DNA of 64,000 bases from JBBQXH01 sp963710975 (GTDB lineage: Bacteria > Actinomycetota > Thermoleophilia > Gaiellales > Gaiellaceae): contig CAVQCG010000004.1 in NCBI GenBank assembly GCA_963710975.1, positions 124,001-188,000 on the forward strand, written 5' to 3'. Below are positions 17,621-26,621 of this stretch, one piece after another. A program made the translations under genes and the position numbers. The stretch's first letter is position 1. Every line of letters begins with the position of its first letter. Under the pieces are notes generated by a model that was not told where the DNA came from, ran no database searches, and was given only the letters and a program-made list of their open reading frames with translations.

Positions 17621-18803
17621 CTAGCAGGTCTTCAGCTTGACGTTTCTCGTCTGGACCTTCGATGCGCCGAACTGGTTCGTCATCGTGACCTGGGCGGTGT
17701 ACTTCCCGTTGGGCTTGCCGTTTCCGATGTTCATCGTGATCTGGAACACGTCGGGCTGCCCTTCGACGACTCTCTTGTTCTGCACCGTCGTGCCGCTCGA
17801 GTTCCTGAGGCGGACGACCACCGTGATCGCCTGCGCCGTGTCGATCGTGATCTTGAGCTGGCGCCTGGCCTGCTTCGGGCCGGTGCAGGTCGTCTTGTTG
17901 CCGGTGACGTCAGCCTGGACCTCGGCGGGCTGGAAGGTGGCCGTCACGTTCGTCGCGCCGGTCACGGTGACCGTGCAGACGTTGCCGTTGACGGACGTGC
18001 AGCCCGTGAAGCCCGCGAACACCGAGCCTGCCGCGGCGGTCGCCGTCAGCTGGATCGTCGCTCCGGATGCCACGGACGCGTTACACGCGCCGCCGGGCAC
18101 GCCGCAGTTCAACGGTGGTTGCGTGTTGCTCGTGACGGTTCCCTGGCCGCTCCCCGCCAGCGTGATCGTCAGCGGCAAGGTGGCTACGAAGTTCGCGGTA
18201 ACCGTCGTGTTCGAGTTGAGGAGGACCGTGCACTGGTTCTGCGCGTTCACGGATGTGCAGCCCGTCCAGCCGGTGAACACGGAGCCCGGTGCCGCCGTGG
18301 CGGTCAGCAGGAACGTCGTACCGCTCGGTGCCGTCGCGGAGCACGTCGGACCGCAGTTGATGACATTCAACGCGCTGTTCACCGTTCCCTGGCCGGATCC
18401 GGTTTTTTGCACAGTAAGCGTTCGAACGTTTAGGAACGTGGGCGTGATACTGAGCGCGATCGGCGTACCCAACAGAATTGAGAAGGAGCAAGTGTTGGCA
18501 GCTACGGTGCCGATACGAGCTTCCATCCCAGCCGTCGAAGGTGGAGCCGGGCGACGGGGTGGCGGTGAGCACTACTGCGTCCCCCACGAGAAGCCCGAGC
18601 TGTACACAATCGCCGACCTCTGTTGAGCCGGTCCAGAAGCAGTTGAACGCAGAAGTGCCGTTTACGGTTCCCGAGACGAACCCGGCGCCGCCACCTTGCG
18701 GATCCAGGAACACATCGTTGGGGGCACCTGCCATGGCCTGGGGCACGAACCAGGCCATACACACGGCCACAAGGGCTAAGAGTCCAATTCGAGAGAGTTT
18801 CAT
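17621..18803 (-). CDS. secreted InlB-like repeat protein B, one frameshift
   Basis: About 393 residues after one extra base near 18527 is skipped. ATG 18803 follows a GGAGG site, and the signal peptide is MKLSRIGLLALVAVCMAWFV with AMA cleavage. The mature part has three repeats of ~70 residues, each ending in a variant of FTGWTGC...CTV.....VTANF, like divergent InlB B-repeats. The C-terminal ~95-residue module (VTGNKTTCTGPKQ to VKLKTC) is almost the same as in gene C. Cysteine pairs within each repeat suggest disulfides outside the cell. Function unknown; repeats of this kind occur in adhesins and surface proteins. Confidence 0.75.
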
Positions 18804-18830
18804 TTCCCCTCCTTACCTCCCCGGCTGGGA

Positions 18831-18860
18831 CGTGGCGCCCGGTCTGAGCCGGGCGCCACG
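18831..18860. terminator. 12-bp stem hairpin after gene C
   Basis: CGTGGCGCCCGG, a 6-base loop, then CCGGGCGCCACG. An outer CCGGCT/AGCCGG pair (18821-18826 and 18864-18869) can extend the stem. It lies between the stop of gene C and the start of gene B on the minus strand. Confidence 0.75.
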
Positions 18861-18894
18861 ATCAGCCGGTGTTCCGACGCGTGAAGCCTGTGGG

Positions 18895-20181
18895 TTACTT
18901 ACAGGTCTTCAGCTTGACGTTGCGTGTTTCCACCTTCTGAGCGCCAAAGTCGTTCGTCATCGTGACCTGGGCGGTGTACTTGCCGTTCGCCTTGCCGTTT
19001 CCGATGTTCATCGTGATCTGGTAGACGTCAGCCTCTTCCTCGACGACCCTCTTTTTCTGGACGGTGACGCCGGCTGAGTTCCGCAGCCGGATGACCACGA
19101 TGATCGCCTGCTGGGCGTCGATCGTGATCTTCAGCTGGCGCTTGGCCTGCTTCGGGCCGGTGCAGGTGACCTTGTTGCCTGTGACGCTCGCCTGCACCTC
19201 GGTGGCCGCGAAGGCCGCCTGCACGCTCGTCGCACCGTTGACCGTCACCGTGCACGTTCCCGTGCCGGTGCAGCCTCCGCCGCTCCAGCCGGTGAACGAC
19301 ATGCCGGGCCCGGCCGTCGCCGTCATCTGAACGACCGTCCCCTCGGCGAAGTTCGCCGTGCAGCCGGTGTTCGTGCCGCTGTAGCAGTTGATGCCGGGCT
19401 GGACGTTACTGACCACGCCGCCCACGCCCGTGACGCTCACGGACAGCGCGAACTCCTGGTCAGAGAACGTCGCGGTCACTGCGCGAGCCTGCGTCATGCT
19501 GACGATGCAGGTCGAGTTCGATCCGAAGATCGCGCAGGCGCCTCCCCAGCTGTCGAACGTCGTCCCGGTTGCGGGCGTCGCCGTGAGGGTCACGGGCGTC
19601 CCGCTGGCGAACAGGGCCGAGCAGTCCGGGGACTGCACGCTCGGGCTGCAGGAGATGCCCGGCGGGTTCGAGAACACCGAGCCGCTGGCCTGCGCGTTGC
19701 CGATTCGGTTGACCGTCAACGGGAAGCCCGTCGGCGAGGACGTGAAGTTCGCCGAGACGGATACCTGGGCGCCTGCCTGGTAGATCGTGATCTCGCACTC
19801 GATCTGCTGACCGCATTCGTCCGTGTAGTAGCCGCCACCGCTGACGTTCCAGCCGGTGAACTCCGAGGTCGGACCGGGCGTTGCCACCAGGCTGACCACG
19901 ACCTGGCCGTTGTTGTCGGCGAGGCTGTTCTGGCCGCATCCCGTGATGATTCCGCCGTTCTTCTGGCAGTTGATGCTGATCAGGCCGGCAGAGGTATCTG
20001 CGGTACCCGACATCGAGCCATCGCCCGAGCCGGTGACGTCGACCGTCAGGCTGATCGGCTGGGCACCTGCGCTCGCCCCGCCCGGGAACATCGCAAAGGC
20101 GGCGATGGCCAGGCCCGCGAGTGCGAGCAGGACCACCGCCCTGCGGACCCGCGAGGGCCGCTTGGTTACAGAGTGATGCAT
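18895..20181 (-). CDS. secreted InlB-like repeat protein C, intact
   Basis: 428 residues, the only intact copy of the three paralogues. ATG 20181 follows a strong GGAGGGAGGGG site and is preferred over an upstream ATG. A twin-Arg-poor signal peptide (VRRAVVLLALAGLAIAAFAMF) is followed by three cysteine-containing repeats of ~80 residues. Each carries a V.L.ATPG..S.FTGW-type core and ends in a VSANF-type strand, as in divergent InlB B-repeats. The last ~100 residues form a separate module, from TEVQASVTGNK to NVKLKTCK, shared with gene B. A TACAAT -10 box lies upstream. It is likely exported and surface-attached or released. No anchor motif is seen. Confidence 0.8.
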   Translation of the reverse strand: MHHSVTKRPSRVRRAVVLLALAGLAIAAFAMFPGGASAGAQPISLTVDVTGSGDGSMSGTADTSAGLISINCQKNGGIITGCGQNSLADNNGQVVVSLVATPGPTSEFTGWNVSGGGYYTDECGQQIECEITIYQAGAQVSVSANFTSSPTGFPLTVNRIGNAQASGSVFSNPPGISCSPSVQSPDCSALFASGTPVTLTATPATGTTFDSWGGACAIFGSNSTCIVSMTQARAVTATFSDQEFALSVSVTGVGGVVSNVQPGINCYSGTNTGCTANFAEGTVVQMTATAGPGMSFTGWSGGGCTGTGTCTVTVNGATSVQAAFAATEVQASVTGNKVTCTGPKQAKRQLKITIDAQQAIIVVIRLRNSAGVTVQKKRVVEEEADVYQITMNIGNGKANGKYTAQVTMTNDFGAQKVETRNVKLKTCK

Positions 20182-20224
20182 TAACCCCTCCCTCCAGAGT
20201 GGTACTAGACGCGCCGGGAGGCGG

Positions 20225-20230
20225 ATTGTA
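20225..20230 (-). promoter_or_regulatory. -10 box TACAAT upstream of gene C
   Basis: Reads TACAAT on the minus strand, giving a leader of about 40 nt with a strong ribosome-binding site before the ATG. This is unlike the leaderless genes nearby. The -35 is not clear. Confidence 0.45.
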
Positions 20231-20336
20231 TCGCCCGCCAATGCGAATCCGATAGCGCCCTTTACGCATTCCTTACAGCCCTCCCTCGACCGGGGGAGGC
20301 GGCAGGAACGTCCGTAACGGTGCGTAAGGTCTCTCT

Positions 20337-20834
20337 GTGACGGTTCTCGGAATCGATCCGGGTACGGCTGCCTGCGGTTTCGGCGTGATCCGGCGGGAGG
20401 GGAACCGCTTGGTCGCGCTCGAGTACGACTGGTTCGGGACGCCGGCCCGCGAGCAGCCTCAGCTCCGGCTGAAGCGCATCTTCGACGAGGTGACCGCGCT
20501 CGTCGAGCGGTACTCCCCCGATACGGTGGCGATCGAGGAGTCGTACGTGGGCGTCGACGCGCGTACCGCCCTGTCGGTCGGCCAGGCGCGCGGCGTCGCG
20601 CTCGTCGCCTGCGCGAATCTCGCCGTCCCGTGCGTCGAATATCCGCCTGCGACCGTCAAGCAGGCCGTGTGCGGGTACGGACGGGCCGACAAAGCGCAGG
20701 TGCAGCGGATGGTTCGCGCCATCCTGGGGCTCGAGGCCGATCCGACCCCGCATCACGCCGCGGACGCGCTCGCCGTCGCAATCTGCCACGCGCTGGCGTC
20801 ACCGCTCCTCGCGCTGGCCGGAGCCCGCCGGTGA
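20337..20834 (+). CDS. ruvC: Holliday junction endonuclease RuvC
   Basis: 165 residues from GTG. The RNase H-like fold residues are present: Asp7 in LGIDPGT, Glu67 in VAIEES, and His140/Asp143 in the late HHAADALAVA. RuvC resolves Holliday junctions as a dimer with RuvAB. Length and motifs are normal. It overlaps ruvA by GTGA and is divergent from the secreted-repeat cluster. AAGG lies 8 nt before the start. Confidence 0.96.
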   Translation: MTVLGIDPGTAACGFGVIRREGNRLVALEYDWFGTPAREQPQLRLKRIFDEVTALVERYSPDTVAIEESYVGVDARTALSVGQARGVALVACANLAVPCVEYPPATVKQAVCGYGRADKAQVQRMVRAILGLEADPTPHHAADALAVAICHALASPLLALAGARR

Positions 20835-21403
20835 TCGCCCGCCTGCGCGGCCGTCCCGTCGCACACGACGCGGAGGGGCTCGTCCTCGAAGTCGGCGGCG
20901 TCGGCTACCGGCTCCACGCGACGCAGAGCGCGATCCGCATGGCGGACGGCCAGGACGAGGTGGTCGTCGAGACCCATCTGCACGTGCGGGAGGACGCGCT
21001 CCAGCTCTTCGGCTTCGCCACGGCCGACGAGCGGCTCCTCTTCGAGCAGCTGCTCGGGGTGACCGGGGTCGGGCCGAAGGTTGCGCTCGGGATCGTGTCG
21101 GCGTACGCGCCAGGCGAGCTGCGGCGCGCGATCGTGATGGAGGACGCAGACCTCTTCCAGACGATTCCGGGGATCGGCCGAAAGCTGGCCCAGCGCATCG
21201 TCCTCGAGCTGAAGGAGAAAATGGGGCCGGTCGTGGCCGTGTCCGGGCCTCCTGTCGCGGGTGCCGGTGACGGGCACCTGGTGGCGCGCGACGCCCTTGT
21301 CGAGCTCGGCTACTCGGTCGCCGAGGCGGAGCAGCGGCTCGCGTCGGTCGATCCCGACCTGCCGCCGTCCGAGCGGGTGCGGGCAGCGCTGAAGGCCGCC
21401 TGA
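20831..21403 (+). CDS. ruvA: Holliday junction DNA helicase subunit RuvA
   Basis: 190 residues from GTG (VIARLRGRPVAHDAEGLVLEVGGVGYRL, the conserved N-terminal domain). The two helix-hairpin-helix motifs are visible in LLGVTGVGPKVALGIVS and IPGIGRKLAQRIVLELK. The C-terminal domain that contacts RuvB follows a short linker (ARDALVELGYSVAEAEQ). It forms the tetramer that holds the junction. It is coupled to ruvC by GTGA and to ruvB by TGATG. Confidence 0.96.
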   Translation: MIARLRGRPVAHDAEGLVLEVGGVGYRLHATQSAIRMADGQDEVVVETHLHVREDALQLFGFATADERLLFEQLLGVTGVGPKVALGIVSAYAPGELRRAIVMEDADLFQTIPGIGRKLAQRIVLELKEKMGPVVAVSGPPVAGAGDGHLVARDALVELGYSVAEAEQRLASVDPDLPPSERVRAALKAA

Positions 21404-22422
21404 TGGAGGAGCGGGTGACCGCGGCGGTCCTGGCGCCCGAGGAGGACGAGCTCGACGGCTCGCTCCGGCCGCGGCGCCTCGACGAGTTCGTCGGGCAGGA
21501 GCGGATCAAGGAACAGCTCTCCATCGTGCTCGAGGCGGCGAAGGGGAGGGGCGAGGCGCTCGATCACGTGCTGCTCGCCGGCCCCCCGGGGCTAGGGAAG
21601 ACGAGCCTCGCGCACATCATCCGCGAGGAGATGGGTGTCGACATCCGCATCGTGGCGGGGCCGGCGCTCGAGCGGAAGGGCGACATGGCGGCGATCCTGA
21701 CCGCGATGGAGCGCCACGACGTGCTCTTCATCGACGAAATCCACCGGCTGAACCACGCGATCGAGGAGATCCTGTACCCGGCGCTCGAGGACTTCCGGCT
21801 GGACATCATCGTCGGCCAGGGCCCGGCCGCGCGGACCCTCACCCTCGATCTGCCGCCGTTCACGCTCGTCGGCGCGACGACCCGGACAGGCCTCCTGACG
21901 ACGCCGCTCCGCGACCGCTTCGGGATGACGTTCCGGCTCGACTACTACCAGCCGGAGGAGCTGGCGCTGATCGTGAAGCGATCGGCCAGGATCCTCGGCG
22001 TCGAGATCGACCCCGAGGCTGCCGAGGAGATCGCGCGGCGCTCGCGCGGGACACCGCGGGTGGCAAACCGGATCCTGCGGCGCGTCCGCGACGTGGCAGA
22101 GGTGCGCCACGACGGTGTGGTGTCGGTCGAGGTGACGCACGAGGCCCTCGTCCTGCTCGAGGTTGACGACGGCGGGCTGGAGCGAATCGACCGGGATCTC
22201 CTGCGCGCGATCGTCGAGAAGTTCGGCGGCGGCCCGGTCGGGCTGTCGACGCTCGCGGTGTCGCTCGGCGAGGAGCCGGATACCATCGAGGACGTGTACG
22301 AGCCCTACCTGCTGCAGCTCGGGTTGATCCAGCGGACGCCGCGCGGGCGGATCGTGACGGAGCTCGGGCGAGCGCGGGTCGGGGCCGCGGCGGCGGTTCC
22401 GGCGGACGAGAAGCTGTTCTAG
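21403..22422 (+). CDS. ruvB: Holliday junction branch-migration ATPase RuvB
   Basis: 339 residues. Walker A is GPPGLGKTS (60-68), Walker B is VLFIDEIHRL, and GATTRTGLLTTPLRDRFG contains sensor 1 and the arginine finger. The C-terminal winged helix (DLLRAIVEKFGGGPVGLSTLA) is present. RuvB rings drive branch migration on DNA held by RuvA. The start overlaps the ruvA stop (TGATGG), and the stop overlaps the next GTG (TAGTG). Confidence 0.97.
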   Translation: MEERVTAAVLAPEEDELDGSLRPRRLDEFVGQERIKEQLSIVLEAAKGRGEALDHVLLAGPPGLGKTSLAHIIREEMGVDIRIVAGPALERKGDMAAILTAMERHDVLFIDEIHRLNHAIEEILYPALEDFRLDIIVGQGPAARTLTLDLPPFTLVGATTRTGLLTTPLRDRFGMTFRLDYYQPEELALIVKRSARILGVEIDPEAAEEIARRSRGTPRVANRILRRVRDVAEVRHDGVVSVEVTHEALVLLEVDDGGLERIDRDLLRAIVEKFGGGPVGLSTLAVSLGEEPDTIEDVYEPYLLQLGLIQRTPRGRIVTELGRARVGAAAAVPADEKLF

Positions 22423-22772
22423 TGGCGCCCGAGCTCTGGGTTCCGGGGGCCGCGGGCCCGTCGCTCGAGGACTTCGTCGAGCGGATCCGCAAGACGGTCG
22501 AGGAGTACGCGAAGGGCCGCGGGCTGGAGCGCGCGTACCTGGAGGTCAGGCTCCACGACGGCACGAACTTCGGCGTGCACTCGATCCGCGCCGATCCGGG
22601 ATACGGGTTCCTGACGCTCTGTCCGTATCCGGACGGCGCCGAGTTTTCGGAGGGCGACGAGAAGCCTCCGCCCGAGGAGTGGATCGTCCCCGTCGGCTCG
22701 ATCGTCAGGATCACGCTGAGCGAGGCGCCCGATCACGAGGCCGGCTTCGGCTTCGGCGCGGCCGACGCTTGA
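22422..22772 (+). CDS. conserved hypothetical protein after ruvB
   Basis: 116 residues, GTG start in a TAGTG overlap with ruvB. It is an acidic small protein with alternating strands (ERAYLEVRLHDGTNFGVHSI, GFLTLCPYPDG, EWIVPVGSIVRITLSE) and no membrane segment. I do not recognise the family. Close coupling to ruvCAB and strong third-position GC support a real gene. No role is proposed. Confidence 0.6.
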   Translation: MAPELWVPGAAGPSLEDFVERIRKTVEEYAKGRGLERAYLEVRLHDGTNFGVHSIRADPGYGFLTLCPYPDGAEFSEGDEKPPPEEWIVPVGSIVRITLSEAPDHEAGFGFGAADA

Positions 22773-22969
22773 CGCCGCCGCCTGACCGGGCTCGAGCCTC
22801 AGGCTGTTGCGCTCGAGCAGCCTCGCCGTACCGGTCCCGCACAGGCCTCCAAACGTCACGGTTCGCGCACAGACGCTCCACGGCATCCTGTGGTCATCTG
22901 GAGCGCCCGGGGCGTTTCGAACGTCGAGCGCACCCGTTTCCGGCCGGATGGCTCGACCCGAGTCCCTGA
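22773..22969. other. intergenic stretch with no gene seen
   Basis: A weak stem AGGCTG...CAGCCT near 22800-22822 might terminate the ruv operon. Nothing else recognisable precedes the dispersed repeat that follows. Confidence 0.4.
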
Positions 22970-23052
22970 ATCCGCGCAGATGTGTTCGGAACGCCCCGGG
23001 AGACGCACGAAGGTGTGCCGACTTCCGGGCGCTTTTCGAGGGGTCTGACCCC
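22970..23052 (+). repeat. diverged copy of the GGGGTCTGACCCC repeat
   Basis: The palindrome is at 23040-23052, preceded by TTCCGGGCGCTTTTCGA, which aligns with TCCGGGCGGTTTCTTC of the 11.3-kb copy. An ATCCG at the far end gives a similar overall length of ~83 bp. It lies ~75 bp before lspA. Confidence 0.6.
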
Positions 23053-23127
23053 GTGGGTGGACTCCGCCGGATCCGGGGCGGCTATCGTGTTCGCATCGAG
23101 GGCAGCCAGACCATCGAAGCGGAGGAG

Positions 23128-23616
23128 ATGGCTCGCCGCGCGAGGCTGGTCGTGTTGGGCCTGGCAGCCGCTGCCGTTCTCGCCGCTGACCAGCTGACGA
23201 AGCTCGCCGTTCGAGCCGCAACCGAGCTCGGGTCGGCAACGCATCTCGCCGGACCGTTCTGGATCCATCACGTCCGTAACAGCGGAATCATCGGCGGCCA
23301 CTTTCAGGGAGTCGGCCTGGCCGTGGGAGTCGCGACGATTGCTGTGATCGCGGCCCTGATCGTCTACGTGTTCAGGTCGAGGACGCTCACGCTCTGGGCC
23401 GTCGTCGGCTTCGGTCTCCTTCTCGGTGGAAGCCTCGGCAACCTGATCGATCGGCTGCGCCTCGGCTACGTCACCGACTTCATCGATCGCGGCAACGGGA
23501 AGGCCTTCAACCTGGCCGACGTGGCCATCCTCCTGGGGATTGCCGTCGTCCTCATCTGCGCTGCCAGGCGGCGGTCGGCGAATCCCTCGCCGAGCCCGGA
23601 CACGCCTGTCAGGTGA
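23128..23616 (+). CDS. lspA: signal peptidase II (prolipoprotein signal peptidase)
   Basis: 162 residues with four hydrophobic helices. ADQLTKLAVR, the VRNSG loop, GGSLGNLIDRLRLGYVTDFID and FNLADVAI match LspA, including the two catalytic aspartates (TDF and LAD). The segment after VRNSG reads IIGG rather than the common AAFG, a mild divergence. ATG 23128 sits just behind GGAGGAG. The enzyme removes signal peptides from lipoproteins in the membrane; the DUF4333 lipoprotein in this window is one probable client. It converges on and slightly overlaps the VOC gene. Confidence 0.88.
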   Translation: MARRARLVVLGLAAAAVLAADQLTKLAVRAATELGSATHLAGPFWIHHVRNSGIIGGHFQGVGLAVGVATIAVIAALIVYVFRSRTLTLWAVVGFGLLLGGSLGNLIDRLRLGYVTDFIDRGNGKAFNLADVAILLGIAVVLICAARRRSANPSPSPDTPVR

Positions 23617-24028
23617 GGCTGACCGCGCCGTCGTCTGCGAGTCGCCAGTGCGGGTTGTGGGCGACCTCCCAGGGGTGGCCGTCTGGATCAACGAAGGCGC
23701 CGGAGTAACCGCCCCAGAACGTCGCACCGCCCTCGCGGGCAATACGTGCGCCAGCCCCGCGAGCGAGTTCGAGAACCGCGTCGACCTCGGGCGGAGAAGA
23801 GACGTTGTACGCGAGGGTCACGCCTCCCCAGCCGCCGCCGTCCTCGACACCGCTGTCGGCCGCGAGCATCGTGCGGCTCCAGAGCGCGACGACGAGCGGG
23901 CCGGCCTGGAAGAACACCACATCCGACCCGGGCTCGCAGGTACTGGCCCAACCGAGGCGCTCGTAGAACTGCCGGGCCCGACCGATGTCGGCGACGCCGA
24001 GCGTGATGACGCTGACTCGCTGATCCAC
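23609..24028 (-). CDS. VOC/glyoxalase-fold protein
   Basis: 139 residues from GTG with GGAG upstream. A single vicinal-oxygen-chelate fold: VITLGVADIGRARQFYERLGW at the start, and GYSGAFVDPDGHPWEVAHNPHW at the end with the conserved DPDGxxWE. The family includes glyoxalases, dioxygenases and resistance proteins; single-domain members dimerise around a metal. It follows the ZIP transporter by 20 nt, so co-transcription is likely. Substrate unknown. Confidence 0.85.
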   Translation of the reverse strand: MDQRVSVITLGVADIGRARQFYERLGWASTCEPGSDVVFFQAGPLVVALWSRTMLAADSGVEDGGGWGGVTLAYNVSSPPEVDAVLELARGAGARIAREGGATFWGGYSGAFVDPDGHPWEVAHNPHWRLADDGAVSLT

Positions 24029-24048
24029 CGGCTGCTCCCGCTCGGGGG

Positions 24049-24900
24049 CTACGCGCCCGCCGCGACCAGGACGAAGTCGGTCGCGAAGCCGGCGAACAGG
24101 CCGATCAGGAGCCCGGTGACCAGGATCTCCTTCGACCCGAGCTTCCGGCCGGCGTTCAGGAGCTCGATCACGACGTAGAGGATCGAGCCCGCCGCGAGGC
24201 CGAGGAAGAGGACGGAGAGCAACTCGCTGACGAACGCCTGCCCGATGAGCGTCCCGACAAACGTGGGCCCGCCGCCGATCAGACCGAGGAGCGCGAGGAA
24301 GCCCCAGCTCGGGCGGCTCTTTTCGGACGAGAGCGGCGCAACGATCCCGAAGCCCTCGGTTGCGTTGTGGAGCCCGAAGCCGATCACGAGGAGCAGCGCG
24401 AGGGCGATCTCGTCGGACGCCGCCGCCTGGCCGATCGCGAGGCCTTCGGCGAAGTTGTGGAGGCCGATTCCCGTCGCGATGAGGAGAGCCAGCATCCCGC
24501 CGGGGGTTGCGATCATCCGTGCCGGTCGCTCGAACTCGGCAACCGAGGCGGCGCCAGGCCCGATCATCGCGATTCGCCGGGCGCGCCCGACCATGCGGCG
24601 CTCGTAGAGCACGAGGCCGCCGAGGCCGACGACGATTCCTGCTGCGCCGGTCGCAGCGAGCGCGACGAAGCGTCCCCATGAGCCAGTGTGGTCGACCGCG
24701 GCCGCCGTCAGCGCGCTCTCGACGGGCTCGATGGCCTGCGCCAGGATGTCCCAGAACAGGAACAGCAGGATCCCGGTGGCGATCGCGTTCAGGAAGGCTC
24801 GTGCCCTCGCGCCCAGGTGCCTCAGCCGACCGACTGGCAGACCGAGGAAGATCGTCAGACCGGCGATCGCACCAAGGGCGAGTATCTGACCTTGCGACAT
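24049..24900 (-). CDS. ZIP-family metal transporter
   Basis: 283 residues, about eight membrane helices. The ZIP signature is present twice: GIGLHNFAEGLAIG and GFGLHNATEGFGI (HNxxEG metal sites in helices 4 and 5), with a short charged cytoplasmic loop between helices 3 and 4. The start is ATG 24900 (MSQGQILALGAIAG); upstream in-frame residues are unlike the family. It likely imports zinc or another divalent metal through the inner membrane. It is the first gene of a small unit with the VOC gene. Confidence 0.88.
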   Translation of the reverse strand: MSQGQILALGAIAGLTIFLGLPVGRLRHLGARARAFLNAIATGILLFLFWDILAQAIEPVESALTAAAVDHTGSWGRFVALAATGAAGIVVGLGGLVLYERRMVGRARRIAMIGPGAASVAEFERPARMIATPGGMLALLIATGIGLHNFAEGLAIGQAAASDEIALALLLVIGFGLHNATEGFGIVAPLSSEKSRPSWGFLALLGLIGGGPTFVGTLIGQAFVSELLSVLFLGLAAGSILYVVIELLNAGRKLGSKEILVTGLLIGLFAGFATDFVLVAAGA

Positions 24901-24972
24901 GTGTCCACGACTCCGGGAGAGGCGTGTAAGGGAGACCTGACACGTGCAGTCAAGCACGCATGACTGCAGGCG

Positions 24973-26616
24973 TCAAGCGCCTCCGGTGGCCGCGACCGCG
25001 GACGGCTGATCGCCAACCGCGGCCGAGCCGGGCGGCCTCGTCGGAATCCGTCCCGTGAAGAACAGCGCCACGGCCGCAAACAGCGCCGCGAGCGCGAAGG
25101 CAGCGTCGAGGCCCCTGATCCGTGCAGCCTCGTTCACCTCGACGATCTCCTCCTGCACGTCGGGCGGGACGCCCGCGTCGTCGAGCGCGGCCGTCAGGTC
25201 GGTGTCCGAGATGAACGGCACGCTGCCCGTCAGCTGCGTCGTGGCCTGCGTCTTGACCTGATCGGGAATCGCCGGATTCTGCTGGACACCCTGGATGAAC
25301 GCAGTCGAGAGGCTTGCGATCAGCACCGACCCGATGAGAGCCGTCCCGAACGAGGCGCCGAGGTTCGTGACCGTGTTCTGCAGCCCGCCGACCTCGCCGC
25401 TCTCCTTGTCGGGAACGGCGGAGACGGTCACGCCACCCAGTTGCGACGCGAGCGCTCCGAGGCCGAAGCCGAGGAAGAGCATCGGAACCAGGACGACCGC
25501 CGCGTCAGCCCCCACGTCGACGCCTGCGAGGAGCAGCAACGTACCGGCCAGCACGCCAACCATGCCGATCCGGACCACCCGTCGCGGAGAGGCGTTCGGG
25601 AACGCCTTCGGGATTCCGGCAGCCGCGATCAGAAGCGCAGCCGAGAGCGGGAGCAGGCGCGCGCCGGTCTGGAGCGCGGTCAGCTCGAGCGCGACGGACA
25701 GGAACAGCGGGACTGCGAAGAAGACCCCTGCCTGGACGAGGAACTGGAAGAAGAACATCGTGAGCCCGCCGACGAGCTGGTTGTTCCTCAGCATCGTGGG
25801 GCGCAGGAGAGGCTCGCGTCCTACGCGCTCGAGTCTCGTCTCCCAGCGGAAGAACACGTAGACGACGAGCAGTCCACCGACGATGAGCCAGAGCGTGGGC
25901 GAGATGCCGAAGAGCGACGGGGCTCCCTGCTTCGGCTGCACCCATCCCCACTCGCTCGAGCGAAGCACCCCGAAGACCAGGGCCCCGAGGCCGACGATCG
26001 AGAGCCCGGAGCCTACGAGGTCGAGACGGGCCTTTGCAGGCTCCGTGTCCTTGATCCGGCGGATCACCGCGAGGATGCCGATCACGATCACGACCTCCCC
26101 GAGGAAGACGTAGCGCCATGAGGCGAAGGTGGTGACGGCGCCGCCGATGATCGGGCCAGCCGCCACGGCCATGGCACCCGCAGCCGCGATCAGCCCATAC
26201 GCACGCGCCCGCCCGGACGGTGGGAAGTTTGCCGCCACGAGCGCCACGATCGCGGGCATGATCAGCGCCGCGCCGATTCCCTCGAGAAACGACCAGCCGA
26301 TGATCAGGACGGTGAGATTCGGCGCAAGCGCCGTCGTCAAGGAGCCGGTGGCATAGATGACGAGACCGATCGCGAAGGCACGGCGCCGCCCGAGCACCAC
26401 GCCGACCTTCCCGCCGGTGAGCATGAGTGAGGCCATGACGAGCGTGTAGAGGGTGATCGCGGTCTGGATCCCGGTGACGGTCGTGTCGAGGTCGGCGGCA
26501 ACCTGCGCCATCGAGACGTTCATCACCGAGCTGTCCAGGGTCATGAGGAACTGACCCGCGGCGAGCACGAGCAGGACGAAGCCGGCTCCCTTGCTCGCAG
26601 TCGGAGCCGGAGGCAC
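24973..26616 (-). CDS. MFS drug-efflux transporter, DHA2 (14-TM, EmrB/QacA type)
   Basis: About 547 residues from GTG 26616, with roughly 14 hydrophobic helices. The N-terminus FLMTLDSSVMNVSMAQVA contains the DHA2 motif D1 (LDxTVVNVAL-like). GGKVGVVLGRRRAFAIG is the loop 2-3 motif A, and GPIIGGAVTTFASWRYVFLG matches motif C. A soluble loop of ~60 residues lies before the last helix. It exports hydrophobic compounds against the proton gradient. It begins 6 nt after the stop of a small unknown gene and so belongs to that operon. Confidence 0.9.
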   Translation of the reverse strand: MPPAPTASKGAGFVLLVLAAGQFLMTLDSSVMNVSMAQVAADLDTTVTGIQTAITLYTLVMASLMLTGGKVGVVLGRRRAFAIGLVIYATGSLTTALAPNLTVLIIGWSFLEGIGAALIMPAIVALVAANFPPSGRARAYGLIAAAGAMAVAAGPIIGGAVTTFASWRYVFLGEVVIVIGILAVIRRIKDTEPAKARLDLVGSGLSIVGLGALVFGVLRSSEWGWVQPKQGAPSLFGISPTLWLIVGGLLVVYVFFRWETRLERVGREPLLRPTMLRNNQLVGGLTMFFFQFLVQAGVFFAVPLFLSVALELTALQTGARLLPLSAALLIAAAGIPKAFPNASPRRVVRIGMVGVLAGTLLLLAGVDVGADAAVVLVPMLFLGFGLGALASQLGGVTVSAVPDKESGEVGGLQNTVTNLGASFGTALIGSVLIASLSTAFIQGVQQNPAIPDQVKTQATTQLTGSVPFISDTDLTAALDDAGVPPDVQEEIVEVNEAARIRGLDAAFALAALFAAVALFFTGRIPTRPPGSAAVGDQPSAVAATGGA

Positions 26617-26621
26617 GCGTG

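Noticed and set aside
17321..18433. Plus-strand frame of 370 codons across the secreted-repeat genes
   Set aside because: Antisense of clear signal-peptide proteins on the minus strand; Arg/Asp-rich nonsense.
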